This document shows, in pieces, positions 10,545-22,123 of a DNA stretch of 64,000 bases. How positions within the stretch are numbered: position 1 is the first letter of the stretch; every line of letters begins with the position of its first letter. The stretch is from assembly GCA_903886485.1 (NCBI GenBank), contig CAISMH010000011.1:124001-188000 (forward strand). The letters are read 5' to 3'. The DNA is from an uncultured Burkholderiales bacterium (lineage in GTDB: Bacteria; Pseudomonadota; Gammaproteobacteria; Burkholderiales; Burkholderiaceae_C). The position numbers and the translations under genes are program-made. The notes under the pieces were generated by a model. The model had not been told where the DNA came from, did no database searches, and worked only from the letters and a program-made list of their open reading frames with translations.

Positions 10545-12680
10545 TCAGCGTGCGCTGCTGGCGGCAGGCTTGGGTGCCACGCTAGGCGCAACACGGGGGA
10601 CCAACGCAGAGGCGGGCTTCGCTGGTGCTGGTGCTGGTGCTGGTGCGGGTGCGGGTGCTGGTGCGGGCGAGGGTGCCGAAGCCACTTTGGGGGCAGAGGC
10701 CACTTCGGCAATTTCATCCGGCTCAATCTCTGCGGCTTTCGGTGGCCATGGCACGTTGGCCACTGCGCGCGGTTTGCCGATCGGGCGGGTCGCTTGGCCT
10801 TTTTGCACCGCCTCGATGTCTTCTTGTGAGGGGTACTGGCCCATGATGACAAAGTCAAACACGCGGCGAGCAATTGGCGCGGCGTTTTGCGCACCAAAGC
10901 CTGAGTTTTCCACCACCATGGCCAAGGCCACTTTGGGGTCATCCGCTGGGGCAAATGCCACGAACAAGGCATGGTCGCGCATGCGTTCGTCAATCGTGGA
11001 GGCGTTGTATTTCTCGTTTTGCTTGACTGTGTAGACCTGCGCTGTGCCGGTCTTGCCCGCGCTCACATACTGCGCGCCGAGGAAACTGGTGGCCGATGTG
11101 CCTTCCATGTTCACCCCAATCATGCCGCGCTTGATGACATCCAAATTCTCGGGCAGCAATGGCAGTTGAGCGACTGGCTCTTTGGCCACTGGCGTCGAGA
11201 CCTTGGTTTCGACGTCCACCACTTCGCGCACCAAATGCGGCTTCATCTTCAAGCCGTTGTTGGCCACCGTGCCCATGGCATGGGCGATTTGCAGCATGGT
11301 GAAGCTGTTGTAGCCCTGACCAATTCCCAAGGAAATGGTTTCGCCGGAATACCATCGCTGTTGTTCGGGCTTTTTGTAGGTGGTGCGCTTCCACTCGGTC
11401 GAAGGCAGCACGCCGCGCGACTCACCCAAGATGTCAATGCCCGTGATTTGCCCAAAGCCCAAGGGCTTCATCTGGTCGTGCATCAGATCCACGCCCATAT
11501 CACGCGCCAGCGTATAGTAGTAGGTGTCACACGACTCCACGATGGACTTGTACATGTCCACCGAACCATGACCGCCCTCTTTGTCGTCACGAAAACGGTG
11601 ATTGCCGAACATGAAGAAACCGGGGTCAGAGATGATCGTCTTCTCGCCGCGCTTGCCCGTTTGTAAAGCCGCCAAGGCCATGAACGGTTTGTAGGTAGAG
11701 CCGGGCGGATACGTGCCGCGCAAGGCACGGTTGAGCAAGGGTTTGTCGATGGACTCGTTCAAGGCTTGCCAGTTCTCCGAGTCGATGCCGTCCACAAACA
11801 AATTCGGGTCGAAGGTGGGCTTGCTCACAAAGGCCAACACCTCACCGGTCTTGGGGTCCAGCGCCACCAAGGCGCCGCGACGCTTGCCGTACAAATCTTC
11901 GACCAATTTTTGCAGCTTGATGTCGATGGACAGCACCACACTGTTGCCGGGAATCGCTTGGCTGCTGTTGAGACGACGCACGGCGCGGCCACCCGCAGAG
12001 GTCTCCATCTCTTGAACACCTGTGGTGCCATGCAATTGCGTTTCGTAACTTTGCTCGACGCCCAACTTGCCGATGTAATCGGTACCGCGGTAATTGCCTG
12101 CGTCGTCCGACTCTTCAATCTTGCCTTTTTCGGCTTGGTTGATACGCCCGATGTAGCCGATCACATGACTGGCCAATTGGTTATACGGATAGCTGCGAAA
12201 CAAACGCGCACGGATTTCAACCCCAGGGAAGCGATAGCGCTGCGCCGCAAACCGAGCGACTTCTTCATCGGTCAGTCGGGTGCGAATCGGCACCGATTCA
12301 AAGCTCTTGGATTCGCTCAATTGTTTTTTGAATCGACGTTTGTCGCGCGCCTGAATATCAATCACGCTCGACAGCTGTTCAATCACATCCTCCAGCGGCA
12401 CCACCACTTTAGAGGCTGTGATTTCAAGCGTGTACGCCGAATAATTGGTGGCCAGCACAATGCCATTGCGGTCCATGATGACGCCACGGTTGGGCACGAT
12501 GGGCACGATGGCTGTGCGGTTGTTCTCCGCTTGGGCATTGAGTTCGTCGTAACGAATGATCTGCAAATAAAACAGGCGAAGGGCCAACAAGCCAAACAGC
12601 ACCAGAATCGCGCCCGTCACCACCACCATGCGCGACCTGAAGCGTCGCAGGTCGGACTCGATGTCGCGAATCACATTCAT
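10545..12680 (-). CDS. mrdA: Penicillin-binding protein 2 (elongasome transpeptidase)
   Basis: A 711-aa class B PBP with an N-terminal membrane anchor (about residues 20-42), a PBP dimerisation domain and a transpeptidase domain. Active-site motifs are S328-TYK, S383-CD and K543-TG. It cross-links peptidoglycan in the periplasm for lateral growth with MreBCD and RodA. It is longer than the usual 620-650 aa because of a C-terminal tail (about 655-711) of Ala-Pro repeats rich in Lys/Ser. Its start overlaps the mreD stop by 4 bp, so it ends the mreBCD operon. No rodA follows, unlike the common order. Confidence 0.95.
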   Translation of the reverse strand: MNVIRDIESDLRRFRSRMVVVTGAILVLFGLLALRLFYLQIIRYDELNAQAENNRTAIVPIVPNRGVIMDRNGIVLATNYSAYTLEITASKVVVPLEDVIEQLSSVIDIQARDKRRFKKQLSESKSFESVPIRTRLTDEEVARFAAQRYRFPGVEIRARLFRSYPYNQLASHVIGYIGRINQAEKGKIEESDDAGNYRGTDYIGKLGVEQSYETQLHGTTGVQEMETSAGGRAVRRLNSSQAIPGNSVVLSIDIKLQKLVEDLYGKRRGALVALDPKTGEVLAFVSKPTFDPNLFVDGIDSENWQALNESIDKPLLNRALRGTYPPGSTYKPFMALAALQTGKRGEKTIISDPGFFMFGNHRFRDDKEGGHGSVDMYKSIVESCDTYYYTLARDMGVDLMHDQMKPLGFGQITGIDILGESRGVLPSTEWKRTTYKKPEQQRWYSGETISLGIGQGYNSFTMLQIAHAMGTVANNGLKMKPHLVREVVDVETKVSTPVAKEPVAQLPLLPENLDVIKRGMIGVNMEGTSATSFLGAQYVSAGKTGTAQVYTVKQNEKYNASTIDERMRDHALFVAFAPADDPKVALAMVVENSGFGAQNAAPIARRVFDFVIMGQYPSQEDIEAVQKGQATRPIGKPRAVANVPWPPKAAEIEPDEIAEVASAPKVASAPSPAPAPAPAPAPAPAPAKPASALVPRVAPSVAPKPAASSAR

Positions 12681-13207
12681 AGAGGTCGGTTCGCGTCTGG
12701 GTTAGGCGCACGACGCTGTGGCGCCAACAACAACACGCTCACCACAGGCCACAACAAGGCCTCGAGCAGAGGCGCCAATAAAAGGCTCCAGCCCGGAAAT
12801 AAGGCACCGGACATCATGCGCACCGACAACTCCAAGGCGTGTGCCACCAAAAACATGGGCAACACTTGCATCGCCTGAGAAGGCACGGAAAACCACAACA
12901 AACGGCGATGCGCCAAGATCGCCATAAAGCCCAGTGCGGTGTAGGTCAAGGCATGCTGGCCCAACAAGGCCGACTGATGGACATCCGTGCCCACACCAAA
13001 AAAGAAGGCCACACCAATGCCGACCAAACGAGGCTGGTGCACGCACCAAAACACCAAGACCAAAGCGAGGAAATCAGGCATCCACGCCGCGTTACCCACG
13101 AAGCTGATGTTCACCACCATGTTGGCAAACAAGGCCATCAACAGCGTGAACAAAATGAACATGGGGTTGGCTGGCAGCAACAATTGTTGGCCACGCGGCA
13201 TGATCAT
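12677..13207 (-). CDS. mreD: Rod shape-determining protein MreD
   Basis: This 176-aa inner-membrane protein has about five helices. The N-terminal MFILFTLLMALFANMV segment and the central VLVFWCVHQPRLVGIGVAFFFGVGTDVHQSALLGQHAL block are MreD-like. It links cytoplasmic MreB to MreC and PBP2 in the elongasome. It overlaps mreC and mrdA by 4 bp each, so the three are translationally coupled. Confidence 0.93.
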   Translation of the reverse strand: MIMPRGQQLLLPANPMFILFTLLMALFANMVVNISFVGNAAWMPDFLALVLVFWCVHQPRLVGIGVAFFFGVGTDVHQSALLGQHALTYTALGFMAILAHRRLLWFSVPSQAMQVLPMFLVAHALELSVRMMSGALFPGWSLLLAPLLEALLWPVVSVLLLAPQRRAPNPDANRPL

Positions 13208-14124
13208 CGGCGAGCTCCTTTTTGCGCAGCCACCGGCACTTGTTTTTCGATTTGCGGACGCGGCGGCAGTTGATCGCTCAAAGGATCCAGCACCATCACA
13301 TGACGGGCGCCCTGCACGCGGCCCACGGGCTCACACAAGATGCGCGCAAACACGGTTTCGGCACGACGCTCCACCTTGGTCACTTTGCCCACCAACACAC
13401 CCGGCGGATAAATGCCATCCACGCCGCTGGTGGACAACAAGTCCCCCACCTCAATGTCGGCGTTGGTCGCCATGAAGCGCAGCTCCAGCAACGGTGCACC
13501 GCCCGATTCGCCGTAGGCCACCCCTCGTGCGCCGGTGCGGGTGTTGAGGACGGGAATCGAATGCTCGCGGTCGGTGACCAAGGTCACCTCACTCACCAAG
13601 GGCAACACATGCGTGACTTGCCCCAAAATGCCATGCTCGTCCATCACCGGCGAGCTGGGCTTGATGCCGTTGGCCATCCCTTTGTCGATGATGAGTTTTC
13701 GCGTGTAGGGGTCTGCTGCGTCATACAAAACCTCAGCCGCCACGCCCTTGGTTTCCAAGCGCTTGCTCAGATCCAACAATTCACGCAGTTGTTTGTTCTC
13801 AAGCGCCAGTTGTTCAACCTGCCCCGAACGACGCGCTTGCAGCAACAGTTGCTGACGCGCCTCACGCTCGGAAGCTTGGGCCACATCGCGGGCCTCGAAA
13901 TACTGGGCCGAAAACTCGGCCACGGCCTGCGGGCGCATGGCCAGCCACTGCACGGGGTACAAGGCCACGGACAACGCCGCACGCAAGGGCTGCGTCACGC
14001 CAAAGCGCACATCAGCCACCATCAACAGCACCGACAAGGCGCTGAAGAAAAGTAATTTGGAGACAGCTGAAGGGCCTTGCTTGAAGAAGGCTGGAGGGGA
14101 GCTGTCTAAGGTGCCCAGTGGCAC
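13204..14124 (-). CDS. mreC: Rod shape-determining protein MreC
   Basis: A 306-aa bitopic protein: a short cytoplasmic N-terminus, one helix (about residues 22-44), a coiled-coil (EREARQQLLLQARRSGQVEQLALENKQLRELL) and a periplasmic double beta-barrel with the family text ANGIKPSSPVMDEHGILGQVTHV. It bridges MreB/MreD to PBP2. It starts 4 bp after the mreB stop. The length and domain order are normal. Confidence 0.95.
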   Translation of the reverse strand: MPLGTLDSSPPAFFKQGPSAVSKLLFFSALSVLLMVADVRFGVTQPLRAALSVALYPVQWLAMRPQAVAEFSAQYFEARDVAQASEREARQQLLLQARRSGQVEQLALENKQLRELLDLSKRLETKGVAAEVLYDAADPYTRKLIIDKGMANGIKPSSPVMDEHGILGQVTHVLPLVSEVTLVTDREHSIPVLNTRTGARGVAYGESGGAPLLELRFMATNADIEVGDLLSTSGVDGIYPPGVLVGKVTKVERRAETVFARILCEPVGRVQGARHVMVLDPLSDQLPPRPQIEKQVPVAAQKGARR

Positions 14125-14128
14125 TGAG

Positions 14129-15570
<1,442 letters not shown>

Positions 15571-15580
15571 GCCCACCGCC

Positions 15581-17062
15581 ATGACCCAACTGCACAACAT
15601 GACCGTGGCCCAACTGGCCCAAACCCTCCAAACCAAGCAGGCCAGCGCCGTCGAAGTGGCCACGGCCTTTCTGGCCCGCGCGGGCGGCAATCCGCACCAC
15701 GCGTTTTTAGACATTGACAGCGAAGTCACGTTGGCCCAAGCCCAAGCCAGTGATGCCCGCATTGCCGCAGGCACAGCAGGCGCACTCGAAGGTGTGCCGA
15801 TTGCGCACAAAGACGTGTTCGTCACCCGCGATTTCGCCACCACCGCCGGCTCGAAAATTTTGAGCGGCTACCGCTCGCCGTTTGACGCCACCGTGGTGCA
15901 AAAACTCGGCGCAGGTGTGAACGGCCAAGGCGGCGCGGGCATGGTGAGCTTGGGCAAACTCAACTGCGACGAGTTCGCCATGGGCTCGTCCAATGAGAAC
16001 TCGGCCTACGGCGCCGTGACCAACCCGTGGGACACCTCCCGTGTTCCAGGCGGCTCATCGGGCGGCAGCGCTGCCGCAGTCGCCGCGCGCTTGGCGCCTG
16101 CGGCCACCGGCACCGACACGGGCGGCTCGATTCGCCAACCCGCTAGCTTTTGCGGCATCACTGGCATCAAGCCCACCTATGGCCGCGCGTCGCGTTTTGG
16201 GCTGATTGCCTACGCGTCTAGCCTCGACCAAGCTGGCCCCATGGCCCGCAGCGCCGAAGACTGCGCCTTGATATTGAGCGCCATGTGCGGCCCCGACCTT
16301 GACCGCGACGCCACCTCGCTGGATGTGCCCGCTGAAAACTTCTGCGCCAAACTCGGCGACAGCTTGTCAGGCCTTCGCATTGGCATCCCCCAAGAGTTTT
16401 TTGGCGAAGGCCTCGCCGCTGACGTGCGCACCGCCATTGACGCGGCACTCAAAACGCTCGAAGCGCAAGGCGCCAAGCTCGTGCCCATCACGCTGCCGCG
16501 CACCGAGTTGGCCATTCCCGTGTACTACATCATTGCGCCCGCCGAAGCCAGCTCCAACCTCAGCCGCTTTGACGGTGTGAAGTTTGGCCACCGTGCTTCA
16601 GCGTACACCGACCTCGTGAGCATGTACAAACAAACCCGCGCCGAAGGCTTTGGCGAAGAGGTCAAACGCCGCATCATGACCGGCGCTTACGTGTTGAGCC
16701 ACGGCTACTACGACGCCTACTACCTGCAAGCGCAAAAAATTCGCCGCATGATCGCGGACGACTTTCAACGCGCCTTTGCTGACTGCGATGTGATCGCCGG
16801 CCCCGTGGCACCCACCGTCGCGTGGATGCTGGGCCACAACGCGAGTGACCCCTTGGCGGACTACTTGGCCGACATCTTCACCCTGCCTGCTTCATTGGCT
16901 GGCTTGCCCGGCATGAGCGTGCCTGTGGGCTTTGGCGAAGGCGGCATGCCCGTGGGCCTGCAACTGATTGGCAATTATTTGCAAGAAGCGCGTTTGTTGA
17001 ACGTGGCGCACCAATACCAATTGGCCACTGACCATCACCTCCAACAACCGGAGGGCATCTAA
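15581..17062 (+). CDS. gatA: Aspartyl/glutamyl-tRNA amidotransferase subunit A
   Basis: This 493-aa amidase-signature enzyme has the Ser-cisSer-Lys triad: Lys in [10 protein letters not shown] and the two serines in [34 protein letters not shown]. It releases ammonia from glutamine and channels it to GatB. The start chosen is ATG 15581 ([14 protein letters not shown]), as an in-frame TTG 18 bases upstream overlaps gatC. It is followed directly by gatB with no gap. Confidence 0.95.
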   Translation: MTQLHNMTVAQLAQTLQTKQASAVEVATAFLARAGGNPHHAFLDIDSEVTLAQAQASDARIAAGTAGALEGVPIAHKDVFVTRDFATTAGSKILSGYRSPFDATVVQKLGAGVNGQGGAGMVSLGKLNCDEFAMGSSNENSAYGAVTNPWDTSRVPGGSSGGSAAAVAARLAPAATGTDTGGSIRQPASFCGITGIKPTYGRASRFGLIAYASSLDQAGPMARSAEDCALILSAMCGPDLDRDATSLDVPAENFCAKLGDSLSGLRIGIPQEFFGEGLAADVRTAIDAALKTLEAQGAKLVPITLPRTELAIPVYYIIAPAEASSNLSRFDGVKFGHRASAYTDLVSMYKQTRAEGFGEEVKRRIMTGAYVLSHGYYDAYYLQAQKIRRMIADDFQRAFADCDVIAGPVAPTVAWMLGHNASDPLADYLADIFTLPASLAGLPGMSVPVGFGEGGMPVGLQLIGNYLQEARLLNVAHQYQLATDHHLQQPEGI

Positions 17063-18520
17063 ATGACTGCACCCAAATTAGTTCAAGGCTACGAAGTCGT
17101 CATCGGCTTTGAAACCCACGCCCAGCTCTCGACGAAGAGCAAAATTTTCAGCCGTGCCTCCGTCGCCTTTGGTGCCGAGCCCAACACCCAAGCCTGCGCG
17201 GTGGACATGGCACTGCCCGGCACACTGCCCGTGATGAACATCGGCGCGGTAGAGCGCGCCATTGAGTTTGGCTTGGGCGTCAACGCGCACATTGCCGAGC
17301 GCAGCATCTTTGCGCGTAAAAACTACTTCTACCCCGACCTGCCCAAGGGCTACCAAATTAGCCAATTTGAAATTCCGGTGGTGCAAGGTGGCGAGGTGTC
17401 GTTCTTCTTGGAAGTTGGCAAAGAGACCGTGCACAAAACCGTGCGCTTAGAGCGTGCGCACCTTGAAGAAGATGCAGGCAAATCGCTTCACGAAGATTTC
17501 GTGGGTCAAAGCGGCATCGACTTGAACCGCGCAGGCACACCGTTGCTGGAAATCGTCACGCAGCCCGACATGCGCTCCAGCGAAGAAGCCGTGGCCTATG
17601 CCAAAGAGCTGCACAAAATCGTCACGTGGATTGGCATTTGCGATGGCAACATGCAAGAAGGCTCCTTCCGTTGCGACGCCAACGTCTCGGTGCGCAAGCC
17701 CGGGGCGCCTTTGGGTACCCGCCGCGAGATCAAAAACTTGAACAGCTTCAAGTTCATGCAGCAAGCCATTGATTACGAGGTGCGCTGGCAAATCGACCAA
17801 CTCGAAGACGGTCATGCGATTGAACAAGCGACCGTGCTGTTTGACCCCGACACGGGCGAAACCCGCGCCATGCGCACCAAGGAAGATGCCGCCGATTACC
17901 GCTACTTCCCCGACCCCGATCTGCCCCCCTTGGTGATTGGTCGCGACTGGGTGGAACGTGTGAGAAGCGAGATGGCCGAGTTGCCGCGCGTCATGGCCGA
18001 GCGCTTTGTCAAAGACTATGCGCTGCCCGAATACGACGCCACGCAACTCACGCAAAGCAAAGCGACGGCGGCGTACTTTGAAGCCACCGCCCAAGCCTGC
18101 GGCCAACCCAAGCTGGCCAGCAACTGGATCATGGGCGAAGTGTCACGTCGCTTGAACGCGGCTGAACTTGGGTTTGACCAACTGCCCGTGAGTGCGGCAC
18201 AACTGGGCGCGATGATTGCGCGCATTCAAGACAGCACGATCAACAACAACTCGGCCAAGCAAGTGTTTGAAGCCCTGTGGAATCAAGAGGGTGAAGTCGA
18301 CGCCATCATCGCGTCCAAAGGTCTCAAGCAAATGAACGACACCGGCGAGTTAGAAAAAATCATCGACGACGTGCTGGCTGCCAATCCCAAGAACGTGGAA
18401 GAGTTCAAGGCGGGCAACGCCAAGGCCTTGAACGGTTTGGTCGGCCCCATCATGAAGGCCAGCAAAGGCAAGGCCAACCCCGCGCAAGTCAATGAACTGT
18501 TGATGAAAAAATTGAGCTGA
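17063..18520 (+). CDS. gatB: Aspartyl/glutamyl-tRNA amidotransferase subunit B
   Basis: A 485-aa kinase/transamidase subunit starting with [21 protein letters not shown] and continuing with [19 protein letters not shown] and the C-terminal YqeY-like tRNA-binding domain ([27 protein letters not shown]). It phosphorylates the misacylated amino acid and transfers ammonia from GatA. It is the last of gatCAB; the TRAP transporter begins only 25 bp later and may be read through. Confidence 0.96.
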   Translation: MTAPKLVQGYEVVIGFETHAQLSTKSKIFSRASVAFGAEPNTQACAVDMALPGTLPVMNIGAVERAIEFGLGVNAHIAERSIFARKNYFYPDLPKGYQISQFEIPVVQGGEVSFFLEVGKETVHKTVRLERAHLEEDAGKSLHEDFVGQSGIDLNRAGTPLLEIVTQPDMRSSEEAVAYAKELHKIVTWIGICDGNMQEGSFRCDANVSVRKPGAPLGTRREIKNLNSFKFMQQAIDYEVRWQIDQLEDGHAIEQATVLFDPDTGETRAMRTKEDAADYRYFPDPDLPPLVIGRDWVERVRSEMAELPRVMAERFVKDYALPEYDATQLTQSKATAAYFEATAQACGQPKLASNWIMGEVSRRLNAAELGFDQLPVSAAQLGAMIARIQDSTINNNSAKQVFEALWNQEGEVDAIIASKGLKQMNDTGELEKIIDDVLAANPKNVEEFKAGNAKALNGLVGPIMKASKGKANPAQVNELLMKKLS

Positions 18521-18545
18521 AAAAGCCGCCATCTAGGAGACAACC

Positions 18546-19565
18546 ATGAACACATCCACGCTGCTTCGCCGCACCGTCTTGAGCTTGGCCGCTGCATCGG
18601 CACTCATGCTCAGTCACGCCCCCACAGCCCTCGCCCAAACCGTCGCTGACAAAACGGTGTTGCGCATTTCCAGCCCTGCGGTCCCTGACGATTGGCACGG
18701 CAAGATGTGGGACGTGTTCAAAGCATCGTTGAACAAATCGGCGCCCAACGTCTACGACGTGCAAATCAACCTCAACGGCTCTTTGTTCAAGCAAGGCACG
18801 GAGCCTGCCGCCATGGCGCGTGGCAATTTGGAGTTGGCGTCCATCTCGGCCTTTGACATTGCCAAGCTGGTGCCTGAGTTTTCAATCTTCACGGCGGGCT
18901 ACGTCATCCGCGACCCCAAGCACCAACAAAAAGTGTTCAACGGCCCCATCGGCGACGAGTTGTTCAAACTCGCGTCCGAGAAGATGGATGTGACCATCCT
19001 CGCCACCGCTTACTTGGGCACCCGCGAACTCAATTTGCGTGACACACGCAAGGTCAACACACCTGCAGACCTCAAGGGCGTCAAGCTGCGCATGCCCGGC
19101 TCCAAAGAGTGGTTGTTCTTGGGCGACTCCTTGGGCGCCACGGCCACGCCGCTCGCATTTGGCGAGGTCTACATGGGCCTCAAGACTGGCACCATCGACG
19201 CACAAGACAACCCCTTGCCCACCGTGCGTGCGGCGAAGTTCTATGAAGTGACACAACAAATTGTGCTGACCCACCACTTGGTCGATAGCTTGTTCATCGC
19301 CGTGTCCAACAAAACATGGAACAGCCTGTCTGCCCCTGAACAAAAACACCTCAAAGCCGCCGCACAAGCCGCCGCCAAATTCAACAACGACAACCGCATC
19401 CAAGAAGAAGCGCAAATTTTGGACTTCTTCAAAAAGCAAGGCTTGAAGGTGACCACGCCTGATCAAGCGGCATTCCGCAAAGCCGTGCAAGCGAGCTACG
19501 ACAAATCAGAGATGGCGCAAAACTGGCCTCAGGGTTTGATGAACCGCATCAACGCGACCAAATAA
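18546..19565 (+). CDS. TRAP transporter solute-binding protein (DctP family)
   Basis: This 339-aa periplasmic protein has a Sec signal (residues about 1-30, ending TALAQ). The DctP-family core LKGVKLRMPGSKEWLFLGDSLGATATPLAFGEVYMGLKTGTIDAQDNP includes the Arg that binds the ligand carboxylate and the family's EVYMGLKTGTIDAQ-N/E helix. It captures an organic acid for the membrane subunits downstream. The start follows a strong AGGAGACAACC ribosome-binding site. The ligand is not predictable by eye. Confidence 0.92.
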   Translation: MNTSTLLRRTVLSLAAASALMLSHAPTALAQTVADKTVLRISSPAVPDDWHGKMWDVFKASLNKSAPNVYDVQINLNGSLFKQGTEPAAMARGNLELASISAFDIAKLVPEFSIFTAGYVIRDPKHQQKVFNGPIGDELFKLASEKMDVTILATAYLGTRELNLRDTRKVNTPADLKGVKLRMPGSKEWLFLGDSLGATATPLAFGEVYMGLKTGTIDAQDNPLPTVRAAKFYEVTQQIVLTHHLVDSLFIAVSNKTWNSLSAPEQKHLKAAAQAAAKFNNDNRIQEEAQILDFFKKQGLKVTTPDQAAFRKAVQASYDKSEMAQNWPQGLMNRINATK

Positions 19566-19569
19566 ACGC

Positions 19570-20067
19570 ATGCGGTTGCAAAAGCTCGCGTCGTTCATGC
19601 GCCATCTCGTCAACGCGATTGGCGGCTTGCTGTTCCTCGCCTTGTTCCTCACCTTCTTGGTTCAAATCGCAGCGCGCTTTGGTTTCAACCAACCGCTGCC
19701 GTGGAGTGACGAACTCGCCGTCATCTTGTACCTGTGGGTCATCTTGTGGTCCTGCGCATTTGTCGTGCCCGAGCGCGAACATGTGATGTTCGACTTGGTG
19801 TGGAACAGCGTTGGCCCGACGACTCGCCGTCTCATGCGCATGGTGGGCCACACGCTCATCGGCGGTTTGGCGGTGGCGGCGATGCCTGCGAGTTGGGCCT
19901 ACGTGCATTTCATGGCCCGCGAAAAAACCGCCGTGCTAGGTCTGTCGTTTGAATGGGTGTTTTTGCCGTTTGTGTTGCTGCTCGTCGCTTTGGCCGCACG
20001 CAGTTGGCATGGCTTGGTGCAGGCCATGAACCACCGCGACTTGGGCGTGCACGAGGTGCAGCCATGA
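19570..20067 (+). CDS. TRAP transporter small permease (DctQ family)
   Basis: A 165-aa protein with four helices and the DctQ signature NQPLPWSDELAVILYLWVILWSCAFVVPEREHVMFDLV. It forms the membrane complex with the large permease and is driven by an ion gradient. It starts 4 bp after the binding-protein stop and overlaps the next gene by 4 bp, so the three are co-translated. Confidence 0.92.
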   Translation: MRLQKLASFMRHLVNAIGGLLFLALFLTFLVQIAARFGFNQPLPWSDELAVILYLWVILWSCAFVVPEREHVMFDLVWNSVGPTTRRLMRMVGHTLIGGLAVAAMPASWAYVHFMAREKTAVLGLSFEWVFLPFVLLLVALAARSWHGLVQAMNHRDLGVHEVQP

Positions 20068-21365
20068 TGATCAGCCCACTCACCGCCTTGGCCGCCGTGT
20101 TGGTGCTGGGCATGTTGCTGCGCATGCCGATTGGCTTTGCCATGCTCATGTCGGGCGTGGCCTACCTCATCACCAAAGGGCAAGACTTAGGTCTCGTGGC
20201 CGAGCAGGTCAGCAACGGCCTCTACAACAGCTATGTGCTGCTGGCCGTGCCGCTGTTTGTGTTTGCCGCAAATTTGATGAACGCAGGCACGGTGAGCGAA
20301 CGCATTTTTGATTTCTGTCGCATCCTGGTGGGCCGCATGCGTGGCGGTTTGGCACAGGTCGATATTTTGGTCAGCGTCATCTTCTCGGGCATGAGTGGCA
20401 GCGCCATTGCCGATGCCGCAGGCCCCGGCTTGGTGACGATTCGCCAAATGCTCAACAAGCCCGAATACTCACGCGGCTTCGCGGGTGCGGTGGTGGTCGC
20501 CAGCGCCACGCTGGGCCCCATCATTCCACCGTCGATTCCGATGGTCATTTACGCGCTGGTGTCGGGCGCTTCTGTGGGTGCCCTGTTCTTAGGGGGTGTG
20601 GTGCCCGGCCTGCTGATGACCGTGCTGATGATGGGCGTCGTGCACGTCATCGCCACCCAACGCAACATGCCACGCGAAGCACCTATCCCTCGGGGTGAAT
20701 GGCCGCGCATTTTGTTTCGCGGCGCCTTGCCGCTGTCCATGCCCATCGTGTTGTTGGGCGGCATTTACTCCGGTGCCTTTACCCCCACCGAAGCCGCTGC
20801 GGTCGCCGCATTGCATGCGTTGATTTTGTCGACCGTGGTCTACCGCGCGCTCACGTGGCGCAGCTTCTGGGCGGTGGTGATGGCGTCCACCCGTGCCAGC
20901 GCTGTCATCACCATCATCTTGGCAGGCTCGTTCATCTTGAACTACGCCTTCACCGCCGAACAAGTGCCGCAGCACATGGCGGCGTGGGTCGACAACATGC
21001 ACCTCAGCCGCATTCAGTTCTTACTCATGGTGAACGTGATGTTCTTGGTGTTGGGCTGCTTCTTAGATGTGTCCGTGCTGCTGCTGGTGTTTGTGCCCAT
21101 GCTGCTGCCTGCCGTGAATGCACTGGGCATTGACCTGGTTCACTTTGGTGTGCTGGTGGTGCTCAACATGATGATTGGCCTGATTCATCCACCGTTTGGC
21201 ATGCTGCTGTTTGTCACCAAAGCCCTCACGGGCATCCCGATTGGCGAGATGATGCGCGAGAGCTGGATGTTCTTGGTCATGCTCTTGGGGCTGCTGCTGG
21301 CCCTGACCTTCTTTCCGCAACTGGTGCTGTGGTTGCCACAGACCATGGGGTACGCGGTCCATTGA
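20064..21365 (+). CDS. TRAP transporter large permease (DctM family)
   Basis: This 433-aa protein has about 12 hydrophobic segments and DctM motifs including VPLFVFAANLMNAGTVSERIFDF, SGSAIADAAGPGLVTIRQM and ASATLGPIIPPSIPMVIYAL. It is the transporting subunit of the TRAP system. The start at 20064 overlaps the DctQ stop (ATGA); an in-frame upstream extension would run inside dctQ and is rejected. The operon ends here, before the convergent pyrE. Confidence 0.93.
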   Translation: MMISPLTALAAVLVLGMLLRMPIGFAMLMSGVAYLITKGQDLGLVAEQVSNGLYNSYVLLAVPLFVFAANLMNAGTVSERIFDFCRILVGRMRGGLAQVDILVSVIFSGMSGSAIADAAGPGLVTIRQMLNKPEYSRGFAGAVVVASATLGPIIPPSIPMVIYALVSGASVGALFLGGVVPGLLMTVLMMGVVHVIATQRNMPREAPIPRGEWPRILFRGALPLSMPIVLLGGIYSGAFTPTEAAAVAALHALILSTVVYRALTWRSFWAVVMASTRASAVITIILAGSFILNYAFTAEQVPQHMAAWVDNMHLSRIQFLLMVNVMFLVLGCFLDVSVLLLVFVPMLLPAVNALGIDLVHFGVLVVLNMMIGLIHPPFGMLLFVTKALTGIPIGEMMRESWMFLVMLLGLLLALTFFPQLVLWLPQTMGYAVH

Positions 21366-21407
21366 TCCGCTCGTGAGGGTTTCTCGCCGATGCGGCACAA
21401 AAAACAG

Positions 21408-22112
21408 TTAAGCCGACTTCACCCCATAACGCTCACGATAAGCCTGCGTGCGCGCCAAGTGCTCACCCATGGCATTGCCCGGCTGGCCGTGGAGGTACGT
21501 CAACAAGTCGCTCAACTCCGCAATCGCGCACACCTGCAAGCCCACCTGCTCGCGCACATATTGCACGGCGCTGTAGGGCACGTCTTGCGTCGTACCATCC
21601 GCTTTTTTCTCCGTCGCCATTTCTTGGCGGTCTAGCGCAATCGCCACCGCATGTGGTGTCGCACCTGCGGCCTTGATCAGGGCAATCGACTCGCGTGCAG
21701 CCGTGCCCGCGCTCATCACATCGTCCACGATCAGCACACGCCCCTTGAGCGGCGCGCCCACCAAGCTGCCGCCTTCCCCGTGGTCTTTGGCTTCTTTGCG
21801 GTTGTAGGCAAACGGCACGTTCTTACCCAAACGTGCCAGCTCGATGGCAACAGCCGCGCCCAAGGGGATGCCTTTGTAAGCCGGGCCAAAAATCATGTCG
21901 AACGCGATGCCGCTGTGCATGAGGCGCTGTGCGTAAAAGCTGGCGAGCTTGCCCAGCTTGGCGCCGTCGTCAAACAATCCCGCATTGAAGAAGTAAGGGC
22001 TCATGCGGCCCGCCTTGGTTTTGAACTCCCCAAACTTCAACACGCCACAATCCAGCGAAAATTGCACAAACTCTTGCGCCAACGCATCGTTGGCAGCCGC
22101 ACTCTGACTCAT
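21408..22112 (-). CDS. pyrE: Orotate phosphoribosyltransferase
   Basis: A 234-aa enzyme that makes orotidine 5'-phosphate from orotate and PRPP. The PRPP-binding motif VLIVDDVMSAGTAARES and the flexible-loop region FAYNRKEAKDHGEGGSLVG are intact. It is divergent from xth, with start codons 12 bp apart, a pairing common in Burkholderiales. Confidence 0.95.
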   Translation of the reverse strand: MSQSAAANDALAQEFVQFSLDCGVLKFGEFKTKAGRMSPYFFNAGLFDDGAKLGKLASFYAQRLMHSGIAFDMIFGPAYKGIPLGAAVAIELARLGKNVPFAYNRKEAKDHGEGGSLVGAPLKGRVLIVDDVMSAGTAARESIALIKAAGATPHAVAIALDRQEMATEKKADGTTQDVPYSAVQYVREQVGLQVCAIAELSDLLTYLHGQPGNAMGEHLARTQAYRERYGVKSA

Positions 22113-22123
22113 GGGGAAATTCC

